Positions 12,675 to 24,432 of a stretch of DNA of 64,000 nt are shown one piece after another. Each line of letters starts with the position of its first letter. The stretch's first letter is position 1. The notes below the pieces were generated by a model that saw only the letters and a program-made list of their open reading frames with translations, was not told where the DNA came from and made no database searches. The stretch spans positions 62,001 to 126,000 of the forward strand of contig JAACJM010000119.1 of assembly GCA_013368315.1 (NCBI GenBank), written 5' to 3'. The DNA comes from Tetrapyrgos nigripes. Taxonomy: Eukaryota; Basidiomycota; Agaricomycetes; Agaricales; Campanellaceae. The position numbers were made by a program, and so were the translations under genes.

Positions 12675-15600
12675 ATCTGAAGTTTCTGAATTCCCTTTCA
12701 ATCTTCATAAAAATCTCAACGCCTAATTTTCCGCTCACCTCGAATAGACTTGTGACTTTGCTGTTCAAACTCACAAAGGTCGAAAAGTGTCTTAACAACG
12801 TGACCAGAACTTTAGGACTTGCGTTTGATGCCATCATTTCAAATTGATGGACCAATCAGAACTCGAGCGAAAATCCATTATTAGAATATATACAGCAACG
12901 CGTTCGGCGCCTGCGCATCTTAACGCATCACATCGCCCCGGGTCCCCCTTCTTCATCCACTCAGAGTGTGTCCTGGGTCGAAAAATCAAATCACTGGGCA
13001 AAAAGATACACCAGACCATTGAGTAGTTCCATCACAGGGAATGGGAGTTTCGAACCCTGTGCTACCACACTGCACATCATGTCCAAATCTCCTTGATAGA
13101 TACTCCAAGTTGGTGACTCGGAATGATAGGTGGTAATGTTTACCAGCTGGCACTACACCATAATTAATGGATATAGGCTTGGTCCAGTGTGTCCTTTGGT
13201 ACAACTTCGGTAGGAAAGGATTGTGTCAGTTCAGTGTACGCATGAGAGGAAGATGGAAAGGGATGACCCATGGAGTGTAAAACAACACTCAGAGCATAAA
13301 CTGAGGAGCATGAAGGAAGAGGGGCAACCCCAAATTTCAAATATTTGAAAACTTTCATGATGTGTCCAACGCTTCGCTGAACCACCTAGTATCTTGGTAG
13401 ATAGAACATAGAAATGTATGTAACTTGAACTAAGCAAAACGCTGAATCGAAACAATTACAATACCAATGATAGATCTGGAAACCAATTACAATGCAGAAG
13501 TGGGACGCGAGAAGAATAAACCAAACAAGAAAACTCCTCGAACCACGGTAAGCCCGAGAAATCGTCTAGAGGCAGATGGTGGTACTGATCTATCGACTTT
13601 GGCAGATAACGGCCAATATAATCGAAACAGTGAAGGCGTAAGAAGTAGAGGGTGATGTAGGCCTTTCTAGGAGAGAACTGGACAGCAGGGATAGCGCTGG
13701 GTAGGGTTGAGTAGGAATCGGTAATGGATAACTTGGTATATTGCATACTTGTTCTAGACTTAAGTACAAAACGAAGTAGGTACGAGTCCAGGCGATGCAG
13801 GTAGGTACTAATACAAAAATCGAGACTGAAACAAGTGTGCAGAGGACAGAAACTGGTAAGAAAGGGACATAAAATGCGTAAGTAATCAGGAAAGGAAATA
13901 ATGAAGGAGAAAATTATGTAAGAAATAAGAAACTTGTAAGGTGTAGACATGATAAATATAGAGAGAAGATGGGAATCGTACGGAGCTTAGCCAGAGAGAG
14001 CAGGGTATCTACGACGAAAGGAATTAATAAAATCTTCGGTGTGGAGGTCGTGACTTCGTTAGTACGCGATTGTGGCTTATTCACGCGTATAGGGGTTGTC
14101 TTGGCTGGACGCGTCTTCATGCAATACAGAAATTGGTATTACATGGTCATGAACTGACATAGTATGAAAACGAGCGCACAGAAAGAGGAATCAGGATATG
14201 GCGAAAACACAAGACACGAAACACATTGACATCGTAAGTACTTAACTAGAATACAGATGCGTATCGGTATGTACGTACATATTGCGTACATACGTTGGTA
14301 GGAAGTAGTAGGAATGTAAGAAAATGATATGTAGAGACAGAGAGGAAGACAGAGATAGAGATGAGAGATAAGACTAGCAGACTCGAGTAATGTAGAGAGA
14401 TTCTCTAAAGAGGCATCGAGGAAAGAGATAAGTATAGAGATGCAAACGTTATATGTACGCAAATGTAGGTAGAAGACGGAAAATGAAAGCTAAAGTAGTC
14501 TTGCGTAATGCAATACCATGTGAGGAAAATGAAAATGAGAGAAAAGGTATAGACGCGCAATGCGAGGGAGTAAACGACTTCAAGACAGGTGTAAGCAAAC
14601 GAAAAACGAACCAAGGAACTCAAACCAAGCCAACATTGAAACCACAAGCCCAACAACAGAACATCAACAGTAGGACAGAATTATGAGACGTGAAACCCAA
14701 AGCAGAGAAATGGACTGAAACGAGACGAGAGACGAGAGACTAGGACGGGGATAATGACACAACAAATACAGTGAAAGGTGAAAAGCGAGACGACAGACGA
14801 CAGACAGAGAGAGGATTATACTCTATACGTCTTAGTATCTGACCCCAATTCGCATAGGTCTCTACTCTCTAGTTCCGTATTGCATACCCCCCACCCCCAC
14901 CCTCCCTGTAGATTACCCCTCCGTGGTAGGATCCCTTAAATCCAACGAAACCGAAACCAGCGCTCAGGCGTTGGGGTTTTGTGTATGAAGGTAGAGGTGA
15001 GGACCGAAGCAGAAGTGCAGGTTGGCGTTGACGCAGTTAGCGGAACGTTTGAGGAGGATTCGAGGAAGGGGTGCCATATGAAGTATAGGGGGAGTATAGA
15101 GTACAAGACGGCATCGGCGTCTGTGTCTGTCGTTGCTGCATATGTTGATGTAAACATTGCTGAACCAGGGGTAGGTGTAAACCCAGTAGAGCTGGACATA
15201 AAAGCAAGGTGTTGCTGGTGTCTCTGTATTTGTATGCAGCTTCAACGAAGTCGTAGCTGCAGCTGCAGCACCACCCTCTTCCCCACCTCGATACCTCTCG
15301 ATATCCTTTCCCGTTCCCGTTCCCGTTCTCTTTTTCATACCGTCTCTGCTTCCATCATTCCCATCCCCATCCCCACCTGCGTCTAGTTTGGGTCATGAGA
15401 GTGGATGTTGAGGTGCATATACACTGACTGCGTATGCGCTGAAACAGACTGAGGATACCGAGAGGTAGCCGAAGCTGTAGTTGGCGTTGGCGTTTGAGTG
15501 TCCACCTGGAACGTGTTCCTACATCGATACCGCTCAATATCCTCTCGTAGCCTTCGTTCTCTTTCCCTCACCCTTCCCACCTGCACCTGCACCTGCTTAT

Positions 15601-18113
15601 ACGCCTGGGGCTGACCATGAGAGTGTAATCCTGAGTGCGTATAGGCCGACTGAGGACAAGGATATGAGTGTATACCCGAATGCATAAAATCGGACATACT
15701 CACCTCATCGGGTGCTTCTGTCCACCGTATCCGTGCTCGTACACACCCCAACCAACCCCCACCAACCCCGTAACTGGTACTACCCCCCTCCTCAGTCGTC
15801 CCGTCCCACCGATGCTGATCCCACTCCCTATCCCCGCACTCGTAGACAAGGGTACAAGGTGTATCGCGCCTCCTCCCAGCATATAACCTCCTCCTCCCCA
15901 AACCCCGGTGTCCTTCAAGGTACTAGAGCCGCCGAGACAACCGCAACTGAGGTGTCTAGACTCCCTCTTCAGCCGCTCACGCTGCATTTCCAACAACGGA
16001 CTCGCACTCCTCGGTTTTGAACGATGGATGGATTCGGAGAGGGGTTTGTGGATACCTCGGATCCCGCTGTTTCGTATGGGTTTGGATTCGACGCGTTAGC
16101 GGTGTACAGATTTCCGTGGTTTTAGGAAGAGTTGGGGTAGGGGTTGGAGGGGATGTGGGGGTATGAAGACACTGAGAGCGTTGAAGAGTGACTCTCGAGA
16201 AGATGTCTGTGGTGGTATGGCACCTTTCATAGTGAAAGATGATGTAGGTGGCCTCCAGCTTGCCCTGATGACGGTGTCAAAGACGAGTATGACGGATTAG
16301 GGGTGGGTAAGGTCGTAGAAGAAGGATTAGGCGATGACCCGCCATATAGAGTGTAGACAGAGTTGGTATGCGAGTTGCGAATTACAGAGCGAGATGGGGA
16401 GATGGACCCAGACTCCACTCGTTGGACAATTGATACATTGCTTGGTGAGTAAGTCTTGTGTAGATTCGGTCTGGACGTCAGAGCTGGAAGCGGCAGCAGC
16501 GGTAGGGGGATGTCTTGGTAATACCGCCAAGGAAGAGTAAGAGTCGAAGAAGAGGAAGTAAGAGGAAGGGGCCGAACAGCGAAGAGAGCCTTTTTTTTTG
16601 TCCCCATCTCTATACCTCTCGTCACCAATCGGTGTGAGAGGGAATGGACTCGAGACGAGGAACGGGCCCTCCCCCCATACCAGAACCTGTACCCAACCCC
16701 ATACCCAACCTCGTACCCATACCCAAATCCAAACTAACTTGACTCTTGTTCCCCCAACACCGTATTATCCTCTTCAGATACAAAAACACCCAAACCCCAT
16801 TGTCCAACATTGTTGCTCATTTTTTCGCCCTGGGTGCAGACGATTCAGGGTCCGTGGTCGTAGCTGTCCATGGCGCTGAGTGTTTGGGTGTCTGGTCCTT
16901 CCCGAAGATGGCCGTCGAGCTGCGAGGGGAGGTTAATATGCGACCTATGGTTCCCGTCCAATAGAGAGAGAGTCACTCTCCTTCAATAGGGTGAAGGTTT
17001 TGAACGAAGGAGGTTACGGAAGAGTAGAGGACGTTGGGGCAGGAGGGAACGGCTTGAGATGGAGAGGGGTTTCGAGTCTGAGCAATGGGAGGAGGAGGAG
17101 TTTCAGCGCGCGGGTGTCTGTTGGGAAAGATGGGAGACCCGTTAAGGGAGAGTCCTTCCTTGCTCTAAGTCTCGGTCCCAGAGAGGGTGAGGCTCGGCGT
17201 GTATCGTACCGAGTACGCAATGCTATCATGCTCAACCTGGCAAAGAGTGAAGGTTTTGACCGATGGAGACAGACAAAGGCGAACCAAGGAGCTTTGACGA
17301 TGAGTTGAGGAGATTCATGGAGGTACAGAAGAGGGCTCGGGTTGAGGTGGATATGGAACGGAAGGAGTGAGGGTTTTGCGTGTGAGGAATGGGTTGTGGT
17401 GCATGGATGTATGTTGGCGGTAGGAGAGATGGGGTGTTGGGTATAGTTTGGGGGACCGTTTAGAAGGCGACGTCATGATTGAGCTGGTAGGATAACTAGT
17501 TAGTAAACGTTCCGGGTAGACGGAGGGGAAAAGAAAGAGTAACCAAGCTAGAGAAAGAAAAAGAAAGAATATAAAGTGCTGTACCACATTCTTCCGAAAG
17601 CCATGATACGAGACCTGACTTGAAGTGACTTTGGGAAGACGCGAGGAGGAGGCGACGAAGAAAAACGCGTTTGGATGAGCACGTGGAGTCACGTCATGAG
17701 CTGGGCCTAGACCCTCAATCAGCGAGCCCATTGACGTCGTTTCTTCCTCATCCACTCCTTTTGATTCTTTGTTCCTCCCCATCTGTGTGAATTGTTGGGC
17801 GGTGATCAACTCTACTTTTCCTTCAGAGAGGTCTCCAAGGTCTAGCCCTCAACCAGTCTAAAGTCCAGCTATAATCTTGTCAAAAGTTCTTCAACAGATC
17901 ATGATGGAAAGTCACAGTTGACGGTCGTAATAAAGTTCCCTACACTGATCAGGTGTCTGTTCTTGAAGGTACATATTCCACGTCTCATACTCTTCTGCAG
18001 TTTCTAGTGTTATCTCGCTTAAGCACTCAAAGTGAGGAGTTGGTGATGAGTCATGATGACTCAACATGCACCAACATTTTCTGAGGATACTTTATCGGGG
18101 ATATCTGGCACAG
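12675..18113. repeat. Region upstream of NLR A (type I unit) and start of the NLR B 3' flank
   Basis: Nearly the same as 53307-58460 (upstream of NLR D) and related to 3769-8800. The first 300 bp hold an upstream ORF ending at the NLR start and the promoter. The rest has short low-complexity frames open on both strands. On the plus strand, pieces around 16260-16500 and 16990-17310 look like the remains of a hydrophilic, charged protein, but frames change repeatedly and stops intervene. From about 17830 the sequence is the 3' flank of NLR B, cut by the copia insertion at 18119. Confidence 0.7.
12852..12892 (-). promoter_or_regulatory. Probable NLR A promoter: TATA box and CCAAT box
   Basis: ATATATA at 12886-12892 lies about 215 bp upstream of the NLR A start codon (12674). 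An inverted CCAAT box lies at 12852-12856. The same pair is found upstream of NLR D but not in the clean TATATA form upstream of B, C and E. Assignment rests on motif and position only. Confidence 0.4.
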
Positions 18114-18118
18114 TGGTC
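18114..18118. repeat. Copia target site duplication, left copy (TGGTC)
   Basis: TGGTC precedes the left LTR and is repeated at 25043-25047 after the right LTR. The sister units read CAGTGGTCATTGCTC without interruption (for example near 33788), confirming the empty site. Confidence 0.93.
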
Positions 18119-18401
18119 TGTTGAGCAGGCTATGTTCTATATACGTAGCGGCAACTGCATACTTACCTGGGGATGTAAAAGTGCTTGTTAGAGCGGTTTG
18201 TTAGAGGTTAAGAGCGATGAGTGTTAAGGGAAATCCTTATTCTTGTAGGGCTATCTACGAGCCCTTATATACTGTTCTAGATAGTACATGTGACTACTTA
18301 TCTAAGAACTACTGATGTAAGTAAGTGTAACTAACTAGATTACTATCTAATCTATATCTAATCTAGTGTTGATGGCTGCTTACTAATTCACCAATTCAAC
18401 A
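18119..18401 (-). repeat. Copia 3' LTR (left on the plus strand)
   Basis: 283 bp, same length as the partner at 24760-25042. Differences seen are in the GAGCGGTTTG/GAGCAGTTTG and TTCACCAATTC/TTCGCCAATTC segments. Begins TG and ends CA. Confidence 0.95.
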
Positions 18402-18410
18402 CTCCCCCTT
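18402..18410 (-). promoter_or_regulatory. Copia polypurine tract
   Basis: On the minus strand AAGGGGGAG lies directly before the 3' LTR, the position at which plus-strand DNA synthesis is primed in LTR retrotransposons. Confidence 0.8.
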
Positions 18411-18546
18411 GCTAAGCTGCACCGTTAGTGTGCGTAAGCATAAAGGCGCTATAAGCAGCCGAGGTTCATCTTCGTTATATGAGATATGTTGTACCACGGT
18501 TCTATCATACATTGTACCAAGGTTCTATTGTATGTTAAACCAAGGC

Positions 18547-21500
18547 TCAACTAGAATAAAATTGAAGTCCTAGTTGTGACCTGAACTTCTCGAATTTTTG
18601 TCTGCCAAGGTTCTTTGTAAACATATCAGCAGGATTATTGCTTCCTTCTATGAACTTTATTGTTACGTTTTCATTTGCTACATGTTCACGAATAAAGTGA
18701 TACTTGACAGCTATGTGTTTTGAACGTCGTTCAGTAACAGGATTGGATGCGATGAATATAGACCCTTGGTTGTCTCCATAGATATCGATAGCTTTCATCT
18801 CGATGTTAAGTTCCTTTAAGAGAGCTTTTATCCAGATGACTTGACGACTACAGTTGCTAAGTGCCATATACTCAGCTTCGGTAGAGCTTAAAGCGGTTGT
18901 GGTTTGAGCTCTAGAAGCCCAGTAGAAAGTTCCACGAGCTAGTGTTAGGAAGAAGCCAGTATGTGATCGATGATCATTTGGGTCTGATGCCCAGTCAGAG
19001 TCTGTATATGCAGCGAGACCAGTTCCTAAAGGATCTGATTCAGTGATCTTTTTCTTGGATCCGTCATACACTAAAGCATAGTGTCGAGTACCGAGAAGGT
19101 AACGACAAATCCAAAGAGCCTTAGCTAGATGATCATCTGAAGGGTTTGCAGCGTGCTGTGCCATTTTGGTAACGGCAAAGGCTATGTCAGGACATGTTCC
19201 TAACATGATGTAAAGAAGAGACCCAATAACAGTTTGATATTTCTGTCGGAGGACTGGATCGACTGGGGCTTTGTTTTTTATAGGATAATATCCTGCAGGT
19301 AATGGAGTAGCAGAAGCTTTCGCGTTTTGCATACCACATCGTTCTAATACCTTCTCAAGGTAGGTGCATTGATCAAGATAGATTTTGCTGCCTTTCCTGA
19401 CGATGTTCATCCTAAGAAATTCTTTGGCATCACCAAGATCCCTGCATTCCCATTTCTTCATAAACTTCGCCTTTAGTTTGAGCACTAGCTGTTTGTCTGC
19501 TCCACAAAATAAGGCATCATCAACGTAGACAACGGCAATGACAATGTGACCGTTCTGATTATATACGAAGATTCCGGCATCAGAATTGATTCGTTTGAAA
19601 CCAAGTTCTGCCATGGACTTGTCGAGACCTTTCCACCAAGCAAGACCGGCTTGCTTAAGTCCATATAGAGCGCGAAGTAGCCGAATCACTTTTCGTTCTT
19701 TTCCAGGTTCTATAAAACCTTCCGGTTGTTCCATATAGATCTCTTCTTCGAGTATGCCATAAAGATAGGCACTACGAACATCGACACCTGAGATGTGCCA
19801 ATTATTGAGGGCAGCCAATGCGAAGATAAGGCGCACTGTCTCGAAGCGAACAACTGGGGAGAAGACTTGATCGAAGTCTAGACCTTCAATCTGTGAGAAA
19901 CCTTTAGCGACAAGTCTCGCCTTCTTACGACCATCAGTTTTGATGTCAAAGACCCATCGGTTTTTTATGACTTTCCTATTCTCAGGACGATCTACGAGTT
20001 GGAAAGTTCCGCGCCTACGAAGTACCTCTAGTTCTTCACGGCAAGCGATTTTCCATTCCTCTTGCTCTTTATCTGGTAAGAGCGATATTTCTCGGAGTGT
20101 CCATTCGTGGGGAGATTTAGAGTCAATTGCATTATTAAGCAAGAGATTTATCATCTGTACTCCCCCTTCCCGGCATAGTTGTGCCTGATCTTCTAAAAGA
20201 TCGTTTCCATCTGTATTAGATGCAGAATTCTCATCGTCTGATGTGGATGAATGTGGCTTGAGACCTTCATCAGCGTCTCCTGAGTCACTTTGTCCAGCAG
20301 AACTAGGACCGGGATCCTGTGATTCTGCGGCTGCAGGCCCGTGTGGCTGGTTTAGTTCTCGCCATACCTCACGTTCTCTTGCGGCTCTATCAGTGTCGCG
20401 TTTATCAGTTGCGACCTGTTTATCTGCATCGCGTGCACGCACGCCAGGGGGCCGAGTGCTCCCCTGTCTCCAGGCTTGATTAGAGTCTGGTACAAATGTT
20501 TTCGGTGCTCTCCTTTCACATTGAGTTTGTCTAGGTGCAGGAGGCGGATTCGGTGATTGCCTTGGTCGCCTCGGAGGTGTCTGTGGAAGCTGAGGTGGTG
20601 TATCAGGTTCAGACTCAGATCTCGGAGGTGGCGTTTCCGGTGGCGATCTCCGCGGACTCTGTCTGTCAGCATCGTCATGCCGAACATCAGGTCTCCTTTT
20701 GGAAGGTGCATTGGGTGGTATGTAAAAATGCTCGTCTTCATCTTCGCCAAACATTTGAGGAACATCCTCATTAGGATCGTTTGGAACGTCTTTCGACATT
20801 ATAGGAAGTCGTTTAGAGTTTGTTGTGCTTTTATCGCATCGAGGAAACAAAGTTTCATCGAATACTGCTTGTGGTGCAGTGAATAATGCGTTATTTTTTC
20901 TCATGAATAGATCACCATGGCCGCCAGGAGCAGGACCAAGATAGGTCATAAGTTCTGTTTTGGAAGCGAGTTTGTTCTTGCGAATTTTCACTGGAACGAA
21001 GACATACGCTCCACAGCCAAGTACACGTAAGCGGTCCATACGAGGCTTTTTCTTTTCCAGAACTTCATATGGTGTTATCCAGTCATGTCGCCGCATCGGA
21101 GTGTGCGTATACAAATATATTGCATGTGTAACACAAAATTCCCACCAGCTATCAGGAAGACATGCGTGTTTGCGCATCGCCTCAGCTTTATCCATTATAG
21201 TGCGCATAAGACGCTCAGCACGACCATTTTGTTGGGGGGTGTATGGCGTGCTTTGTAGGATCTTGATGCCTTTGTCTTTCAACATTTCTCTGAAGGCACC
21301 TTTGACATATTCTCCCCCTGCATCGGACATCCATTGTTCGACTTTAGCTTTGTATTGGATCTCAACCATAGCGAGCCATTGGCGAGTTACATGTACTGGC
21401 GTTTTCTTATTGTTTAATAGAAAGGCCCATGCATTAGATGTAAAATCATCCAAAAAGATTATCATGTAATTGAATTTGTGATACGATTCAGTGGGGAATT

Positions 21501-23481
21501 CTTTGAGATCCGAATGGATTAATTCAAAGGGACGTGACGCCCGTGTTTCTGATGGTGGGTAAACTCGTTGTGGTGTTTTACCTTCGAGACATCCACGGCA
21601 AATAGGTGGTTCTAAAGGAATATTGAATTCTGGCCAGCCGTCGGTATGTGTTCGAAGATGTTTGAGAACATCACGAGAAGGGTGACCAGCACGTTGATGC
21701 GCTAAGTCAAAATTGATTTCATAAATCATAGCGTCTGCCAAAGAGGCGACGTCTGTTTTGGTATGAGGAAGATAATAGATAGTGTCTTCCGGTGATCGTT
21801 TGGTAAATGTTAACCAACGACAACGCATTAATTGTCCATCTTCATCTGTCATTTTGTCATGCTTCATCAGCATGATCATTTTGTCTGATCCATGAACTGT
21901 TACTCTGTCGGATTGTAAAAATGTACCAAGTGACAGTAAACGTTGATTTAGATCAGCAGCATAATAAACAGGGGCAACTTTAAAGTAGCGTGCTCCTTGT
22001 TGTATGATGACAGTACCAGCTGTATTGGTTTTGGTAACTCCATTTGCAGTTTGAATGGAGATTGGATCTACTTTATGTGACTCAACAAAATCGGTTAAGT
22101 CAAAAGTGTAATGAGCAGATGCTCCAGAGTTGAGTAACCAGGCGTTGTTATAATCTTTCTGGTTGATGAGAGTATTCTTTCCCTTGCAATTCACACAAGA
22201 TGAATAATAAGTCCCACAGGGACATAATATATTTGGTACATTATAAATAGAGGGGCTAATAGAGCCCAGAGGAGCGGTATGTATAAATATGTTACAAGCA
22301 TGTGATAATAAATTACATGCGACCGGGCTCATCATCTGCACTGTATGGGAAGTGTCAGATACTCTATTCACAATGAAAGAGAAAGAGGTTGTGGCATACC
22401 TGTAGTACCCGCCATCATTCCAACCTTCAGAAATAATCTCCTCCTCGGAGTCAGACCCGAGGGAGATAACGTCCATGTCCGGAGAATCGGACAGAGGTTC
22501 GAGGTCCGGCATTGAGTCGGCATCCCCGCTGGCATCCGAGTTGGAAGCACTGCGGGACGTGGAGATTTCCTCGAATAACGGGGTCACCGACCGTGCTTGA
22601 CTCCACCCTGATGAATTGGAGTCGCTCGTTTGGTCGAGGTCCCTGTTGAGGTCCTCGAGACCATCGTTGTACTCCCTGTCGAACTCCCCTGAATACCACC
22701 TCCGAGTCATCCCGTTGTTGATCACCTGCATACGCTCCTCGAGCGTTCTGACGTTGGCCTGCATACGCTCCTCGAGAGTTCTGAGATTGGGGTCGACGTT
22801 CTCCTTGTCGGAATCCCCCATGTCGACGAGACCGGCCTCCCACATTCTGAGGCACTTGGTTGACTCCTCTTTTTCCCTCTCGAACTGCTCCGAGTCCATA
22901 CTTCCCGCGTTGGAAACCATGCTGTCTGACAGCCTGTCCATCTCCTCGGCCATTTCCTCGTCGTCGTCCATTCCCACACACTTGTCGTGGTACTTGTCGA
23001 AGTTGTTCCACGCGTGTATTTGCTGTGGGGTACCCCAGTTTGCATTACCCCAACCGTCAGAAGCGTTGTCGTTGCGGATGTCAAACCAGTGTTTGACATT
23101 GTGAGCGGGGTTGGAGTCGGTGTGGGAGAAGGTGGTGCCTTCAGGATAGGGGGCGACGAGATTTTGCCAATAATATCGTTCCATGAAAGAACGACCGTCG
23201 GAGATGATGGAAGGACGAGGGAGAGAGGCAGTAGGTTGAGACATGTGTGCTAGTTCAAGGTCTTTGAGAAGCTCACCAGTTGGCTTAATCCCATTATCAC
23301 GAGCAGTTTTAAAGGCATTCTGAACAGATGAGAAAAATCCGTCAAAAGGCTTTACCGTCTCGCTAAAGAAGGGTTTACGCACATCTTTGGTAGAGGGCTC
23401 AGTGACCGTGATGGTCGGAGTTTCCTTGAAGAACTTCGCTGCATGTATGACGTGAGAGTGTCCTAACTTGACAGGACCCAT
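18547..23481 (-). CDS. Copia pol polyprotein (protease, integrase, reverse transcriptase, RNase H)
   Basis: Open for 1644 codons from Met 23481, and in the same frame as gag, from which it is divided by one TGA (23554-23556). Domains by residue from that Met: a roughly 400-residue acidic, Ser-rich spacer with a repeated TLEERMQ segment; a Cys cluster (CPCG...CVNCKG) near 420-432; the protease core near 451 as NSGAS, where DSGAS is expected; the integrase zinc finger (HxxAGH ... CRGC) near 590-630; integrase acidic residues in HSDLKEF (about 655), SDAGGEY (about 717) and AERLMRT (about 754); reverse transcriptase from about 1150 with YVDD at about 1320; and RNase H with TDSDW (about 1494), STEAEY (about 1535) and GDNQGS (about 1570). 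Together these would copy the RNA into DNA and integrate it. All catalytic residues outside the protease look intact. Confidence 0.93.
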   Translation of the reverse strand: MGPVKLGHSHVIHAAKFFKETPTITVTEPSTKDVRKPFFSETVKPFDGFFSSVQNAFKTARDNGIKPTGELLKDLELAHMSQPTASLPRPSIISDGRSFMERYYWQNLVAPYPEGTTFSHTDSNPAHNVKHWFDIRNDNASDGWGNANWGTPQQIHAWNNFDKYHDKCVGMDDDEEMAEEMDRLSDSMVSNAGSMDSEQFEREKEESTKCLRMWEAGLVDMGDSDKENVDPNLRTLEERMQANVRTLEERMQVINNGMTRRWYSGEFDREYNDGLEDLNRDLDQTSDSNSSGWSQARSVTPLFEEISTSRSASNSDASGDADSMPDLEPLSDSPDMDVISLGSDSEEEIISEGWNDGGYYRYATTSFSFIVNRVSDTSHTVQMMSPVACNLLSHACNIFIHTAPLGSISPSIYNVPNILCPCGTYYSSCVNCKGKNTLINQKDYNNAWLLNSGASAHYTFDLTDFVESHKVDPISIQTANGVTKTNTAGTVIIQQGARYFKVAPVYYAADLNQRLLSLGTFLQSDRVTVHGSDKMIMLMKHDKMTDEDGQLMRCRWLTFTKRSPEDTIYYLPHTKTDVASLADAMIYEINFDLAHQRAGHPSRDVLKHLRTHTDGWPEFNIPLEPPICRGCLEGKTPQRVYPPSETRASRPFELIHSDLKEFPTESYHKFNYMIIFLDDFTSNAWAFLLNNKKTPVHVTRQWLAMVEIQYKAKVEQWMSDAGGEYVKGAFREMLKDKGIKILQSTPYTPQQNGRAERLMRTIMDKAEAMRKHACLPDSWWEFCVTHAIYLYTHTPMRRHDWITPYEVLEKKKPRMDRLRVLGCGAYVFVPVKIRKNKLASKTELMTYLGPAPGGHGDLFMRKNNALFTAPQAVFDETLFPRCDKSTTNSKRLPIMSKDVPNDPNEDVPQMFGEDEDEHFYIPPNAPSKRRPDVRHDDADRQSPRRSPPETPPPRSESEPDTPPQLPQTPPRRPRQSPNPPPAPRQTQCERRAPKTFVPDSNQAWRQGSTRPPGVRARDADKQVATDKRDTDRAAREREVWRELNQPHGPAAAESQDPGPSSAGQSDSGDADEGLKPHSSTSDDENSASNTDGNDLLEDQAQLCREGGVQMINLLLNNAIDSKSPHEWTLREISLLPDKEQEEWKIACREELEVLRRRGTFQLVDRPENRKVIKNRWVFDIKTDGRKKARLVAKGFSQIEGLDFDQVFSPVVRFETVRLIFALAALNNWHISGVDVRSAYLYGILEEEIYMEQPEGFIEPGKERKVIRLLRALYGLKQAGLAWWKGLDKSMAELGFKRINSDAGIFVYNQNGHIVIAVVYVDDALFCGADKQLVLKLKAKFMKKWECRDLGDAKEFLRMNIVRKGSKIYLDQCTYLEKVLERCGMQNAKASATPLPAGYYPIKNKAPVDPVLRQKYQTVIGSLLYIMLGTCPDIAFAVTKMAQHAANPSDDHLAKALWICRYLLGTRHYALVYDGSKKKITESDPLGTGLAAYTDSDWASDPNDHRSHTGFFLTLARGTFYWASRAQTTTALSSTEAEYMALSNCSRQVIWIKALLKELNIEMKAIDIYGDNQGSIFIASNPVTERRSKHIAVKYHFIREHVANENVTIKFIEGSNNPADMFTKNLGRQKFEKFRSQLGLQFYSS

Positions 23482-23553
23482 GCTTTGAGCTTGTTGCTTC
23501 TGGCATGTTTGTTCACCGGCGCGTTTTCCACGGCCTCGCCAGTTGCCACGTCC

Positions 23554-24432
23554 TCAGCCTTTGCCTCTCCAAGCGCTGCTGCCACTCTTATGGCGGTGCT
23601 GCTGTTCCTCGAAGACAGGAGGTTTGCCTTTACGTTTGATTGCCGTGATTTTGGTGGCGTTGGCGGTTTGAGCTTTCTTACCATCGCGAGCCTCCCAAGT
23701 GTTGACGACATGAGTACGGAGACTGTCGAGAGTTTCGTTCTCAAAGTCATCGATGTCGTCCTGAGTGATCCTGGCAATGATGTAGGCATAGATGTCAGGA
23801 GGGAGTTTGTTGATAACGATCATGTACTGGAGATACATGGGGATCTCGGTGTTAGTGCCTGCATTAGTGATACGCGTCAGGTACATTTTGATGAGATCGA
23901 TCGCAGCACCGGGGTGCGCGTTACGTGGGATCTCAACGTTCATAGCACGTTTAAAGTTCTGATAGACTTCAGCAGCTCCAGGCGTACCATAGAGATTCTT
24001 GAGAGTATCCCACATGACTCTAGCGGTGGTGATATCTTCGATTTTGGCACCGATAGCTTGGGTGACGCAGAGTTTGATGACACCCATGGCTTTGTCGTTA
24101 TCCTTTTCCCAATCAGCAACACTGCCACTAGCAGCAGCGATGAAGTGTGGGGCAGGACTGCCAGCGTCAGATTCATCATCCGTAGCGGCAGCAGCTGCAG
24201 CAGTAGTGCCACCAGTAGTTCCAGCGGGAGCAGTGGGAGTATGGGGAGCAGCGGGAGGAGCTGGAACAGGGGATGTGGATCCGACGATCTGGATTTCTCC
24301 AGGTTTGAGGGTATTGAGGACATAGGCGATGCCCTGAGATTGGAGCCAAGACTTGGACTTGCTAGCCCAAAGGGTATAGTTCGGTCCAGTGAGTTCTGGA
24401 ACGGTGGACATAAAGCTTGATCCGGAAGACAT
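23554..24432 (-). CDS. Copia gag protein
   Basis: 292 codons from Met 24432. The N-terminus carries the copia gag pattern LTGPNYTLWASKSKSWL, followed by an Ala/Pro/Thr-rich stretch, then MWDTLKNLYGT and a helical region (YLTRI..., LQYMIVINKLPPDI) typical of the UBN2/gag-polypeptide family that forms the particle shell. It stops at a TGA after SSAWRGKG. Past that stop the same frame continues as an Arg/Gly-rich box (GRGNWRGRGKRAG) and into pol, so the stop falls inside what looks like an RNA-binding tail. No classical CCHC zinc knuckle is present before the stop. The TGA could be a readthrough site or a CGA-to-TGA mutation. Confidence 0.88.
   Translation of the reverse strand: MSSGSSFMSTVPELTGPNYTLWASKSKSWLQSQGIAYVLNTLKPGEIQIVGSTSPVPAPPAAPHTPTAPAGTTGGTTAAAAAATDDESDAGSPAPHFIAAASGSVADWEKDNDKAMGVIKLCVTQAIGAKIEDITTARVMWDTLKNLYGTPGAAEVYQNFKRAMNVEIPRNAHPGAAIDLIKMYLTRITNAGTNTEIPMYLQYMIVINKLPPDIYAYIIARITQDDIDDFENETLDSLRTHVVNTWEARDGKKAQTANATKITAIKRKGKPPVFEEQQHRHKSGSSAWRGKG

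Noticed and set aside
13456..13950. A 164-codon minus-strand frame upstream of NLR A
   Set aside because: Hydrophobic, compositionally odd, and broken in the sister copy near 54222-54581 by frame changes; no domain recognised.
23485..24420. A 311-codon plus-strand frame
   Set aside because: Antisense to copia gag; no motifs of its own, and the gag frame is clearly the real one.
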